Assembly: GCA_013368315.1 (NCBI GenBank)
Contig: JAACJM010000047.1
Coordinates: forward strand, 372,001 to 436,000
DNA length: 64,000 nt
Reading direction: 5' to 3'
Source of the DNA: Tetrapyrgos nigripes
Lineage: Eukaryota > Basidiomycota > Agaricomycetes > Agaricales > Campanellaceae
The notes beneath the pieces were generated by a model. The model saw nothing but the letters and a program-made list of their open reading frames with translations, did no database searches and had not been told where the DNA came from. A program made the translations under genes and the position numbers. Position 1 is the first letter of the stretch. Each line of letters starts with the position of its first letter. Shown piece by piece: positions 1 through 11,135 of this stretch.

Positions 1-573
1 CCTTGTACCAGATCAAGGTGCCAAGGTGAGCAAATTTCTTGCAAAACCAAGCTGCCACGCTAAATTTTGGAATAGCCGCCACCCTTACCTCCGTTCAACA
101 ACCCCACACCAGAACAAGCCTTCCTTGCCAAAAACTACGACGAAAACTCCAAAAAGGCGGATAGAGATCCGAGGGGCGCGTTCAGAGATCCTGGTGAACT
201 TGAAGGTGCTACGGCAGGTATTGTTGGACCTCTTGGACCTAGCGGCTTCAGTCTTCCCAACGTCGCGACTGCACTATCGAAGATGGAAAACGAGATGATC
301 AATACCTTGACTTCGGCAGCTCCTGAACGCAGAGTGCCAGGACGTCCAGCAAACAGACCTGCCGGTCTGCAACCGCCGTCGGCTTCACCGCCAGGACGTG
401 GTCCAGCATCGCCTAATGGGACACCCAGCCCCACAGGTGGACAGACACAGCACGAAGTCTTGCAAAACTTCTTCCAGTCCTTGCTGACAAAGGATAGGCC
501 AAGCGGTGCAGGAGCAAGTAGGGCGCCAAAGACGAATGGAACCAAGGATGCGGCTGAGGACAGCGGTTCATAG
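1..573 (+). CDS. Dynein light intermediate chain, C-terminal part (5' truncated)
   Basis: This is the end of a gene that begins before the window. Exons are about 2-25 and 76-573, with a 50-nt intron (26-75, GTGAGC...TAG) that joins the two frames in phase. The tail has the stretch EQAFLAKNYDENS, comparable to the position of the QTFLMKLQ-type segment in animal LICs. Near the end it has HEVLQNFFQSLLTKD, which matches the short amphipathic helix (in human LIC1 of the form VLANFFNSLLSKK) that binds activating adaptors such as Hook and BICD proteins. The rest of the tail is Pro/Ser/Gly-rich, as expected for the unstructured C-terminus. The protein would link cytoplasmic dynein to cargo adaptors. 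The Ras-like N-terminal domain lies outside the window, so identity rests on the tail alone. Confidence 0.8.
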
Positions 574-651
574 GCAATTTTAGGTTCATTTCTACTACTA
601 GCTTATCGTTACAGTTTTTCATTGGATTTTCATCACCTCATTCCCGCACCG

Positions 652-2332
652 ATGCCACGGCCCGTCACCACCATTTGTCGGTGGGCGCCCTCCCGTGAGC
701 ACCGCCCCTGGGTTTGTTTCAATTTGGGCTGTGTGTGACTGTGACAGTGTGACGAGGGGTTGGTCTACTCCGACATCAAATCCCCATTGTTCTCCTAGAC
801 CGTGTCCATTCTTCCCTTCCCCACCATCTATCCCTCCCCTTTCTCTTATTTTCTGAACTCGACGTTCGCAAAAAATGGGCAAATGGTGTGCCACCTGACG
901 TTATTCGGTCACGATGTGCGAGTTCTCATACCTTCATTATCAACAGGACTTCAGACTATTACGACCACGTTCTGAACACTAAAATCAAAAGTTTGGTGTA
1001 TGTCGAACATCTTGAATGTTGTCTTGAGTTATCTAAAATAAACAACATACTTTTCGGCCCTCTTTTGATATCACAGTTCCGGCGCCATAAAAAGAGCAAG
1101 ATTGGAGAAAAATGAACCCACCATCAGCTATGAGAACTTTGTAGAAGATTTGGATGCAGGAGACTCGTTTACGTCGACGATAATTGATTGTCTGGTCAAG
1201 GTACGATTTCCGGTCCACTCGGGTATTGGTTGCCTTCTTCCGGATATGAGTAACTCAGACGTCTTTCATCCTTCAGGAACTGGCGGATCGCCGTCGTCGT
1301 CCAAGCGCCAGTGATCGTCGTCTTATAGCAGAATGCACAGCCAATAACCTCCGGACTCTGTCTTCCCCGTTCCGAATCTACTGTGGTCGTTCCCGGCGCT
1401 CATCATCTTCAAGAAGAACCGACTACATCGCTTCATCCCCCCACGAGATTGAACCTGATGACGATGAAGAGATTTATATGGACAGTCTCAACGCAGAAGG
1501 AGAAACTATCACTTCCGATGGACCTCGAGTGGATATGTTTGACCCCCCCGCGTTGATGTCCAATTCTCTGATGAGACCTGGGAGCCCAGTTCCAGTAACA
1601 GGCTCGGACGAGAACTCATCACTGGCCACCTATAGCTCTTTGAGCAGCAGTGGCTGGCCGCGCTCTTCTACTCATCTCCACAACGTCGGCGCCGTCCTTT
1701 CTCGCCATCCCACAGTCACCGTCCGGCGCCCATCTCGTTCTCGCACAGTCGATTTCAACGACTTTACTTCATTCAGCTCTCGTCGCCGAACCAGTTTCCG
1801 AGATTCTCTCAGCAGTCACTTGGAGCCTGAACCGTCGTCGTCGTCGTCAAGTGCTCAGGATCGCGAAGCCTCGCGGGAAAACATCTACATTCGCCCTACC
1901 AGACGCTTCTTCCCTCCTGCGGGTTTCAGACATAGCCGGAATCGTGAAGGAGACTTCAATGTTTGGACTGATCTAGCCGAGAGTGAAGAAACAGAGGATA
2001 GGCTGAATATGTTTATGCCTTCTTGGGTACCGATGGCATCTTCTCCGCCTGCTGATGGTATCGGTATTGATGCTGCGGAGACAAGTAATGAGCGGTCGGC
2101 GGTTGGTCCCAGGCTGCGTCGAGGCGGGGTGCGAGCGCCAGAGTCCATGTTATCCAGACATGTCTCTCCGGTAACCATACGAGCCAGTGGAGGCATATTC
2201 TCCCCTCCTCCCCCAGGCTTGAGCACGTCCACCTCGGCACCAACCAGCGTTCCAGGCTCTCCACGTTTGACTGCTGAACCTGTTTCGTATCCCACTCCAG
2301 CTTCTGGCGACGAACACGAAAATTTGAGTTAG
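652..2332 (+). CDS. Ser/Pro-rich protein of unknown function
   Basis: The last exon (1277-2332) is a solid 350-codon reading frame. It is rich in Ser, Pro and Arg, with short Arg-Arg and poly-Ser runs (for example HLEPEPSSSSSS) and no domain I recognise. A phase-compatible exon precedes it at 1077-1200, after intron 1201-1276 (GTACGA...TTCAG). Working further upstream, exons 652-694 and 799-997 can be joined in phase (introns 695-798 and 998-1076), giving 473 residues from the ATG at 652. Those first two exons are inference from splice phase only. An acidic DDDEE patch lies just before the Ser-rich part. The low-complexity composition suggests a disordered regulatory protein. The start is only about 80 bp after the dynein gene's stop codon, so the untranslated regions probably overlap. 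Confidence 0.5.
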
Positions 2333-2827
2333 GATTTGAATGGAGAATTAGGATTGTGTTGGGTTTGGGACTACTGTATCTGAAAAACAGTTAACTGCCA
2401 TTGCTTCCGCTTCTGCCTTTCTCTTACACCGTTGCCACTGCCATGGACTATGCCTTTAAAATGTGTAGGTGTGTACTTTTTAGCTAGCGTATGTTTTGAT
2501 TTTGGTTTTGGTTTGTAGCTCTACGACTGTTTAGTATTGGCGTTGCCCTTCTAAAATAAATTATGTACCTTCTTATCCGGTTTGTTAACTGAAGTTATTT
2601 GTCTTGTCGCCTCTCCACAACGTTTATGTTACCTTCAGACTTGGAAAACGGTAAAGAGAAGCATCGTACAACCGAGTAAGAGATACACAATACAAAGATC
2701 CTACGATAAGATGGTAGGTAGGCGGGAGGCATGCATCGTCAGGCAAAGTGTATGCCCACATCATGAAAGGCTGCGAGTAATCTGGACGAGAGGCTTGAGC
2801 AAACGCAGGCGGCGATAGTTCAAGGCC
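2333..2827. other. Convergent 3' intergenic stretch
   Basis: This AT-richer spacer lies between the 3' ends of the Ser/Pro-rich gene and DIM1. I see no gene in it. The sequence ctaaaataaattatgt near 2551 could serve in 3'-end formation, but this is only compositional evidence. Confidence 0.5.
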
Positions 2828-3963
<1,136 letters not shown>

Positions 3964-4014
3964 TTTGGAAAGAGACGAAAACCTCTGTTTTCTTTTCTTT
4001 GTAATAAAGCCTCG
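3964..4014. promoter_or_regulatory. Very short divergent promoter (DIM1 / eIF2D)
   Basis: Only 51 bp separate the two start codons, so promoter and 5' leader sequences must overlap each other or the opposing coding regions. The spacer is T-rich on the plus strand (gttttcttttctttgtaata). There is no TATA box. If either gene uses an upstream ATG the gap would be shorter still. Confidence 0.6.
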
Positions 4015-6309
4015 ATGTTCAAGAAACCATTGCACAACCTCAAGACTTCTGCTCCTCTTCGAGGCTCTGACAGAAGAAAATTAAAACAAAGAGTGGTCAA
4101 CTCGTTCTCGTTATCTACGGAAGATGCAGATATACTGGTTCCAGAAGGTATTTTATTTTATTTTATTTTATTTTGAGTTTTTCAACTCGTGCAAGGTATT
4201 TTATCTGTCAAGTTCAGTACTCACCTGGATGACCCTGGGGTTTGTTGCTGTTCTCAAAACTAGGACCCTAAAGAGCTGATAATGTCATGGATAGGTAGCC
4301 TATCTTGCCCCAGATGGCGATCCACTGTGGTTTACAATTGGTAAAGGATCTGAGGATCTCATTCCAAGCGTCTACACGTTGTGGAAGAACACAAAACTAC
4401 TTCCATTCGTTTCTACTCCAAAGGCAGTCATACCAATCCTCCTCAATGGTGCAGATCTTATGATTCCCGGAAGTGAGTGCCATTTCCACATCGGTCACTG
4501 CCCGAATCTACTCTCGTTTACTTGTAGAAAGTATTGACGGTTGATTCTAACACCCAAGCTAGTTGTTCATTGCTCTCCGTCGCTTAAAGAGGGCCAATTG
4601 GTTGCAATATGCAAATATGAACGCAAGGGCGAAACACCGACTCTATCGCCTCCACTCGCTGTCGGAACAATGGCGATATCCAGTGACCAGTTGCATGCAG
4701 GGCAAAAGGAAAGGGGCAAGGGTGTCCTTGTGTTGCATACGTGGAAAGATCATCTATGGGAGATGGGTAGCAAACGCGATCTCCCAGAAGACGTGCCTAT
4801 CACAGCAGGAGATCCGGAAAGTGACGAGGAAGCGAATCCAGAAACGCAGAGCCCCAATGGTGATGCGGAGACTACGACGACCGCGATGGAGACGATGACA
4901 GAAGCTGTAGCCTCTTTATCTGTCGCAGAAAATCCACCCAGCATTTCACCATCTGTTCCAACTTCTGTTCCAACCTATACCGCCGAAGAAGTTACCACTC
5001 TGCTCAACAAAGCACTCCTTCAAGCCATTTCCGCCTCTCTTTCCTCATTACCCACGTCCTCGTTCCCTATTACCGCTACGATATTCTACACCTCCCACAT
5101 CCTCCCCAACCGACCCAACTTCCCCGCTCTAATCCTCCCACCCTCTGCAGCGTCAGACTCAGGCTCACCCTTCTCAGACTCAAACGAATACAACGGTCCC
5201 AGCCCCCAGGATATCACCATCAAAACTTCCTCCCACAAATCTCTCAGCACCTTCCTTAAAGCAGCTGAAAAGGCCGGATTCCTAACGACTAAAGCACCTC
5301 AAAAACATTCCGCTCAGAGTGATTTATTGATTACGTCGGTTAATGGTTCTCATCCCGAGGTACAAGGACACAAATCGTTCGTGACTGTTAGGAATGCGGA
5401 GCAAAAGGCTGCGAAGAAGGCTTTGAGGGATGATCAAGAGAGGGAGAGGCAGGCTGCTGCAAGTGGGGAGATTGAGGTTAAAGAATTTTGGAAGCCTCAT
5501 ATGAGCAGTGTTGAGTTGTTTCAGACGATGGGTGGAAGGTTTGTCTATCTGCTTTGGTGTTTCCCGGGATATATTCGTGAACATTCTTTTTTTTTTTTTT
5601 TTTTTTTTTTTCAGTGCATCAAACCTGTACAGTCTACCAGAAATACAAGCTTTAATCAACTCGTACATCACCTCGCAGGATTTAGTCAACAAGCATGAGC
5701 CTGCGTATATCAACCTCGACGTTGCTCTGGTCTCCTGTTTATCCTCAAAGCAGGGTAAATCAAAAGGAAAGGATAAAGGCCCATCAAGTTCCACTGCAGA
5801 AGAAACAGAGTTTATGAGACGAGACGAGTTGGGAAAGAAAATTGTAGACAAGATGCAGCGTTGGTATCAAATTCGAGCTGAAGGGAAGGAACCTGTTACA
5901 AAGTACGTTGCACTGTGCAACCATATTGTTTGTTGTTTTCGTTCTGAGCTTTGTATAGGAAAGGCCAAGTTAATCCGATACAAGTTTCTATGAAGATGCG
6001 TCAAGGACGAAAAGCATCGACACTCATTACTGGGTTCGAGCCTTTCTACATCGTTGCTGAAGAAATGGCGGAAGATTTGAGGAAGACGTGTGCTGGTGCT
6101 ACTTCAGGTTCGACTTTTTCGTTGTGTATGTGTTTTGTATTCTCAACTAACTCGTGTACGCAGTCTCTCCTGTACCTGGCAAACCAGCCAATTCAGGCAT
6201 GGAAGTTCTTGTTCAAGGCAAACAATCTAAAGCCGTGGTAGATTACCTGCTTGGAAAGGGCGTACCCAAAAAGTGGATCAACGTCGTCAACGCAGTTGGC
6301 AAGAAATAA
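4015..6309 (+). CDS. Ligatin / translation initiation factor eIF2D (Tma64-like)
   Basis: eIF2D delivers tRNA to the ribosomal P site without GTP and recycles post-termination 40S subunits. Seven exons join in phase: 4015-4147, 4196-4239, 4295-4472, 4563-5538, 5615-5902, 5959-6107 and 6164-6309, for 637 residues. The N-terminus (MFKKPLHNLK, SDRRKLKQRV) is the family's DUF1947-like start. The PUA segment has DGDPLWFTIGKGSEDLIP and GADLMIPG. The middle carries an SWIB/MDM2-like region (NLYSLPEIQALINSYI). The C-terminus is an SUI1/eIF1-like domain (IQVSMKMRQGRKASTLITG, then KGVPKKWI). Intron 1 (4148-4195) has a perfect 12-bp repeat at both borders, and intron 4 (5539-5614) ends in a run of 25 T before CAG. 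The length is slightly above the human protein's. Confidence 0.93.
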
Positions 6310-6650
6310 CAACTCAGTGCTCAGTGTTCACACTACGAATTCGACCAAAAAATCCATTTACAGTTCTGCGGGACCGGTGACTAGTTGTATGTAGAGGTAG
6401 TAAGTAGGTATGCATGCAATGATGATGATGTATGTATGTATGTACGTTGTTAGGAATAGATAGGTATAGTTTTACAGTGAATGTGAAGTACACGCAGCGG
6501 AAGCGACAGGACTCGTTAGTCCAGATGGCAGAAATGACAGGACGGTAATGTGTCCAGAACAGAAGAAAGCGGTATCATACAAACCGACAACTTATACCTA
6601 TGCCAACGCCCCGACCCCAATTGACCAACTTTGGTGATAGACTACATTTT
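6310..6650. repeat. Convergent spacer with ATG/GTAT microsatellite
   Basis: This stretch lies between the 3' ends of eIF2D and TFIIB. Around 6419-6446 there are short tandem runs of ATG followed by GTAT (gatgatgatgtatgtatgta). No gene was seen. Confidence 0.6.
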
Positions 6651-7762
6651 TCACCGAGAGGCCCCAGACTCCACAGGATGAGGCAAAGCATCCATATCGG
6701 CCTTACCCTTGTCGATCCATTCTTGCTTCACCAACTTTTCCTTTTCCGCATAATATAACCGATAAACCAACTTGATCGTACCCTCACTGACTCCAGCAAC
6801 ATCACCAATGTCCTTCAACGTCTTTTTCTTCCCCAAAAGATGGCATGTAAAGTAGATCGCACCGCCGGCAATAGAGACGGGACTTCGGCCATCTGCGATG
6901 CCGTGTTCGCGAGCAGCGATGATGATGTCTGCGCAGATGGACTGGACGTTGGCAGGCAAGGCCAGGTGGTTGCAGTACCGCACTACCAGCGTCTCAGGAC
7001 CCGTCGAAGGTGCCTGGGAGTGGTGTGTAGCAGAAGCACCTGGCGTAAGATTAAAAGCCTGCTCAAGCGCCTTGTAACACTGTCCGAGCGCCTTCTTCGT
7101 CACATGCGTCAAGTTGCAAATCTCTCGGAACGTCCGAGGTACGTGAGCTTGTCTACAGGCAATGAAGATACAAGCAGCAATGACGGCTTCGAGAGGTTTG
7201 CCTCGGAGGAGTTTTTCTTCGTCTGAGCGTTTGTAGAGTTGCTTGGCGATATCGGAAATGGTTTTGGGGAGAGAGAATTGGTCACACCAGGTGGAGATGT
7301 CGCGGAAGGCGGTCAGGAGATTCCTTTCGGAGCGAGAATTTTGGGAGCGGGATGCGGCTCGTTGGAGTTCACGAGCCATTCCACTTCCGCCGTCTTGGAA
7401 ACTGATGACTGTATCGAGTTGCTCGATACCTTCCATGAGAGGGTCAGAGGCTGCACCAACACGAGAAGGATCGTCTCCTTCATCGTTAGCAAAAGTCTGT
7501 TTTGCACCGTCAGTAGATACAGAGAGATTAGAGTGGTGTCACATACACGCCATTCACTTCGAGTATCAACAATCCTATCACCCAGTATAAGGCCACAATT
7601 GCCACAGACCAAGTCTCCACTTCCAAACTCTTCGACGATATTGGGATTAGGATCTCTGCATTCTGGGCAAATAAGCCGTACAGCGAGGTCTGGAGCGAAT
7701 GTTTGCTGGGCTTGTTTAGTCTGGGCTTGTTGGGCCAGTGGGAAGGGTTGAGAGAATGCCAT
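6651..7762 (-). CDS. Transcription initiation factor TFIIB
   Basis: TFIIB bridges TBP-bound promoters and RNA polymerase II. There are two exons, 7762-7547 and 7496-6651, separated by a 50-nt intron, giving 353 residues. The N-terminal zinc ribbon has cysteines 32, 35, 53 and 56 (CPEC ... VCGNCG). The B-reader/linker follows (SEWRTFAND), then two cyclin folds: the first around LPKTISDIAKQLYKR and ACIFIACRQAHVPRTFREI, the second around LALPANVQSICADIIIAA and IAGGAIYFTCHLLG with SEGTIKLVYR. Length and order match the fungal SUA7 family. The ATG at 7762 gives the expected short leader before the ribbon. The gene is divergent from SHR3. Confidence 0.96.
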
Positions 7763-8182
7763 GGGTGCAGGTACTGACAGGAGGGTACGAAAGTGGGGTT
7801 TATCGGTGTATGCAAGAGGAATAAAGAGTCTGCTTCGGTTCGTCTACTGATCACCTTTAGGACAAAAAATTTTAACAATCTATAAAGTCGCTATATAAAG
7901 ACGGTTAATGGGGGTTTTAGCCTACCGAGTCTTTTGTTCAAGATGCCTTCTTAGATAAACCACAAAAGTTTGTGTTTCGAGAAGAACTGAATCGAATTTG
8001 GGTTGGTCGACACCACCAGATGATGGTAAGAGAAGAAGCTGTTAAGCGAGACTGACTCTCTCAACAGTCTAATGAGTCAGCAGTGCCTTTTGCACCAAAC
8101 AATGACAAAGACAAGGCATGTGATTATGCAAAATGCTGACGTCTATTTTAAACACTTTTTTCTATATCCTCTTCATTGTGTG
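7763..8182. promoter_or_regulatory. Divergent promoter region TFIIB / SHR3 with two TATA-like boxes
   Basis: This 420-bp spacer lies between two divergent start codons. TATAAAG at 7881 and TATATAAAG at 7892 are TATA-like on the plus strand and would fit SHR3 if its leader is long. A tiny upstream frame (ATG CCT TCT TAG near 7942) and a possible leader intron (GTAAGA near 8025 to CAACAG near 8068) are visible. Their use is inference. Confidence 0.4.
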
Positions 8183-9005
8183 ATGGGTTTCAAGCAGGCT
8201 GCTGTTCTCGCTCCGGTTTCCTTCTTTCTGGGTCAGTTGTTTGTTCTTTTTGAAAGAGTAAAGAGACCAACGCGCATGACAGGCATACTATTCATCTGCT
8301 TCAACATGGACTACAGGTTATTATGGGGAGAACTCACGCCTGAAGTTATAGAAGATGGATTCCAGTTCTATTCTATATTTTACAACTCGCCCCCTGCTAT
8401 CAAGGTGTGATTGGGCTCATTTGCTTTTTGCTCTGACGTGGTTAAAATGGGCCACAACAGTCATTAATCCACGGAATGATTGGTGTAGGATTTATCGGTC
8501 TACTGTCTAAACTACACACATGGGATGATAGTGCTATGTTCTTTGATGGATCCGGTCTGGGTAAGTCTTTGGAACAACCTTTTATCCAAGCCAATTCTCT
8601 CATCTTTTTACCTTTCCTACAGGCGTATTTGTTTTTGCCCTTTGCGTGTACATAACTGTTATCGTCCCAATGCTTTCTACAACTGCCGCACCCCTCGCAG
8701 TCGATACGCACGAAGACCGTGTTGAAGCTATGCGCGTGCTTTCCGCTGCGAACGTTATCGTTATAGTATGTTTGGCCTCTATCCTTGTGTTACAGGTGCG
8801 TCGCGTCTTTCTTCTATCCCGGATCCAGGCACTCGATCTTTTTGTTCCTACGTCTCTGCGCCGTTATCGGATCCGACTCATGTTCATCGTTTTCATCATT
8901 TTTCAGGCCGGTCAAGCATACGCTCGTCGAGTTGAAGCACGGGAGAAGCTCACAATTGAAGCTCAAGAAAAGGCCACAGTCACTCCGGAAAAGAAAAGTC
9001 AATGA
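8183..9005 (+). CDS. SHR3: ER membrane chaperone for amino-acid permeases (Shr3 family)
   Basis: Shr3 is a fungus-specific endoplasmic-reticulum protein that keeps polytopic amino-acid permeases folded for COPII export. Five exons (8183-8231, 8283-8404, 8461-8560, 8623-8795, 8907-9005) give 180 residues. The N-terminus is a membrane segment (AAVLAPVSFFLGILFICFN), followed by the family signature DYRLLWGELTPEVIEDGFQFY and then IHGMIGVGFIGLLSKLH. Two more hydrophobic segments follow (GVFVFALCVYITVIVP and VIVIVCLASILVLQ). The tail is charged and rich in Lys/Glu, as in the family's cytosolic end. Intron 1 (51 nt) is in-frame and stop-free, so an unspliced reading is possible, but splicing restores the family sequence. 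Confidence 0.88.
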
Positions 9006-9694
9006 GAGGGTCTCAAGAAAGATGATGGTCGGGAGTCCAGCAAAAGCGCCAACATTCATACATCAATCAACATTAATTAACCACAACGCGGAGTATGTAT
9101 AGGTGTATAGTGGGAGGAGGCACTAGGCGCTTGGGTTTGGACTTGGGGCTCGATTGGCAGCGGCTTGTGTAACCATTACTTGGAGTTGGACGACTTGGGA
9201 TTAGGGCGGAATTCGGCTAAAATGATTTGTGCATGCATTCATCGTGATCATGGCGCTTGTTTATGCACACTGGGTCGTACTACATACTACTTGGAGGATT
9301 TTACCATTCAGTCTCAGGGTTTTCCAAAGACTGCAGATACTCTGTCCCGAATTTGTTATGACTGACTGACTGACTGACACTTCTTTTCATCTCTTAATTT
9401 AGTACTGTCAGTACTCCTAGTAGTTCTGTCCTCTACGGCTCCGTATATTTATCTGAATCGTACCCCTTCCATTTCAGTCTGTGACCAAGGATTGTGAAGT
9501 AGACAGTTCTGGTGAAAGCAGATTTTGTCCAGTTGTTATACAAGTACACCACCAATAAGTAATAAACGTTAAACAGGAAACGAGGCATGAGTACAGCTGT
9601 CGTACAGCGTTCCCACTGAAAAAAGCACAACCCACAATTGACCGACATCGCAAACTACAACCCACAGCTAGAACCACGGCTCCCACTTGATACT
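9006..9694. repeat. Intergenic stretch with (GACT)n microsatellite
   Basis: This is the convergent spacer between SHR3 and the epoxide hydrolase. Near 9360-9380 there are about four and a half copies of GACT. I see no gene or RNA in the rest. Confidence 0.6.
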
Positions 9695-10928
9695 TTACAG
9701 CATCGCCTTTGGAGGCTTCACCATCAACCCTTCCAACCACTCTAAAGTCGTCTTCGTCACCTGGTCCCTTGCCTTGTCTTCAATAAGGATCCAATGTCCG
9801 AAATCTTCAAGTGCTACTACTTGGAGACGAGAGACGAATTTGTGGGATTTGGAAATGACGGAAGCGGTGCAGGTGGTGTCTTTGGTGCCCCAGATGAAGA
9901 GAACTGGGAGGTCTTCGCGGAGGTGGGAGGGGAGGGAGGCGGCTGGATATGGGGAAGAGAAGCAGAGCGTGAGATTGAATGGAATAGAGTAAACTGGAAG
10001 CGGTTGCCCACCTTTTTCCTCTTCAAAACGGTATAGAGATGTACGGTAGTAATTGAGGGGTTGTTTCATGCCTTTGGAAAGGACTTTGTGGTAATATTTG
10101 AAATCTTTGGGTTTCAGGATTAAATCTGTGTCGGAAACTTTCAACTTGGCTAGGTTTTCCGGTCCTTTGATTACGTCGTTGATGTTGATATCGGCTCCAT
10201 TGGATTTCCGGAAGATTAGACGGAGGAAGGGGGTGAGCTAGAAAGGAAAGTAGAGTTAAGAGTTGGTAGTAAGAGTAAGGAGGAAAAGTATTCACGTTAG
10301 AGTCAATATCCTGACTTGAACGTTCAGAGTCAAAGTAAGCTTGATATGCAAGGTTTGGAGCAATCTTTGCGACTCTCTGTATGGACATATATTCTACCGT
10401 TGGTGGGGTATATGGGACAGAGAGTCTAAACATAGTGAGCGAATGCATAGGGAGTGGAGTGTGACGAGGAACATACATAGCTAATGCAAGCAGTCTGTCG
10501 GGATGCCAGAGGGCAAACCTTCCAGCTGTGAAAGCGCCCCAGTCATGTCCAATCACGATCTGTTTGAGAATGAATCCAGATAAATAAGGCAAAGAAAGAA
10601 ACTCCTAACGGACAGCACGTTGAACACCGAGATGATCAAGTAAAGCAGCAAGGTCTGCACATAGTTTCTTGGTAGAATATTCGGAAGGATGTTCGGGACG
10701 GTCTGTATCACCATACCCGAGCATATCTGGGACGACTACTCTGAAGCCCTTGTGTGTCCAAGGACGGATTTGGTAGCGGTAGCCATACCAGCAGTCGGGA
10801 AAGCCGTGAATGCATAGGATGGTAGGGTTTCGTCTTGGATTGTACTTTTTTGGGAGTTGGTCGACGAAATGATACGTACGACCTGTGGATAGCTTTGACT
10901 TTCGATGGTGAAAGGAAGAGGGATCCAT
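9695..10928 (-). CDS. Alpha/beta hydrolase, epoxide-hydrolase type
   Basis: This soluble enzyme is expected to open epoxides by an Asp nucleophile and a hydrolytic His-Asp pair. Minus-strand exons are 10928-10614, 10559-10477, 10425-10296, 10237-10012 and 9912-9695, giving 323 residues. Visible motifs are the oxyanion-hole HGFPDCWYG near residue 41, DMLGYGDTDRP, the nucleophile in GHDWG (Asp near 111), the acidic member in FIWGTKDTT, and the base in DFGHWI close to the C-terminus. Length equals the usual size. The first donor is taken as GCT|GTCCGT because it yields the expected RAIVIGHDWG. The last intron (99 nt) is stop-free and a multiple of three, so a 33-residue longer form is possible. 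The natural substrate cannot be told from sequence; haloalkane dehalogenases share the fold. Confidence 0.88.
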
Positions 10929-11135
10929 TACCGGCAGTGAACGTATTCCGACCCGTTTTTGGACACGGCAGAATCCGGCAGCTTACTTCAGCGACGCAGT
11001 GCAGAGTCCATCCACCGCATTTCTCAGCCAACACTTTGTTATTCCTTTCCTTAGTTTCCCTTTTTCAGGTAAGGTCTGCTCATTACTTCTCTGTTCTCTT
11101 CTGTTTCTCATCTTTTTCGCCTTCTAATAGTCATC
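10929..11135. promoter_or_regulatory. Divergent promoter, epoxide hydrolase / CASC3
   Basis: This 207-bp region lies between divergent start codons. A pyrimidine-rich stretch (ttcctttccttagtttccct) near 11043 precedes the CASC3 ATG and is typical of fungal transcription start regions. No TATA box is seen. Confidence 0.45.

Noticed and set aside
1885..2295. 136-codon antisense frame inside the Ser/Pro-rich gene
   Set aside because: It is a compositional shadow of the Ser/Arg-rich sense frame.
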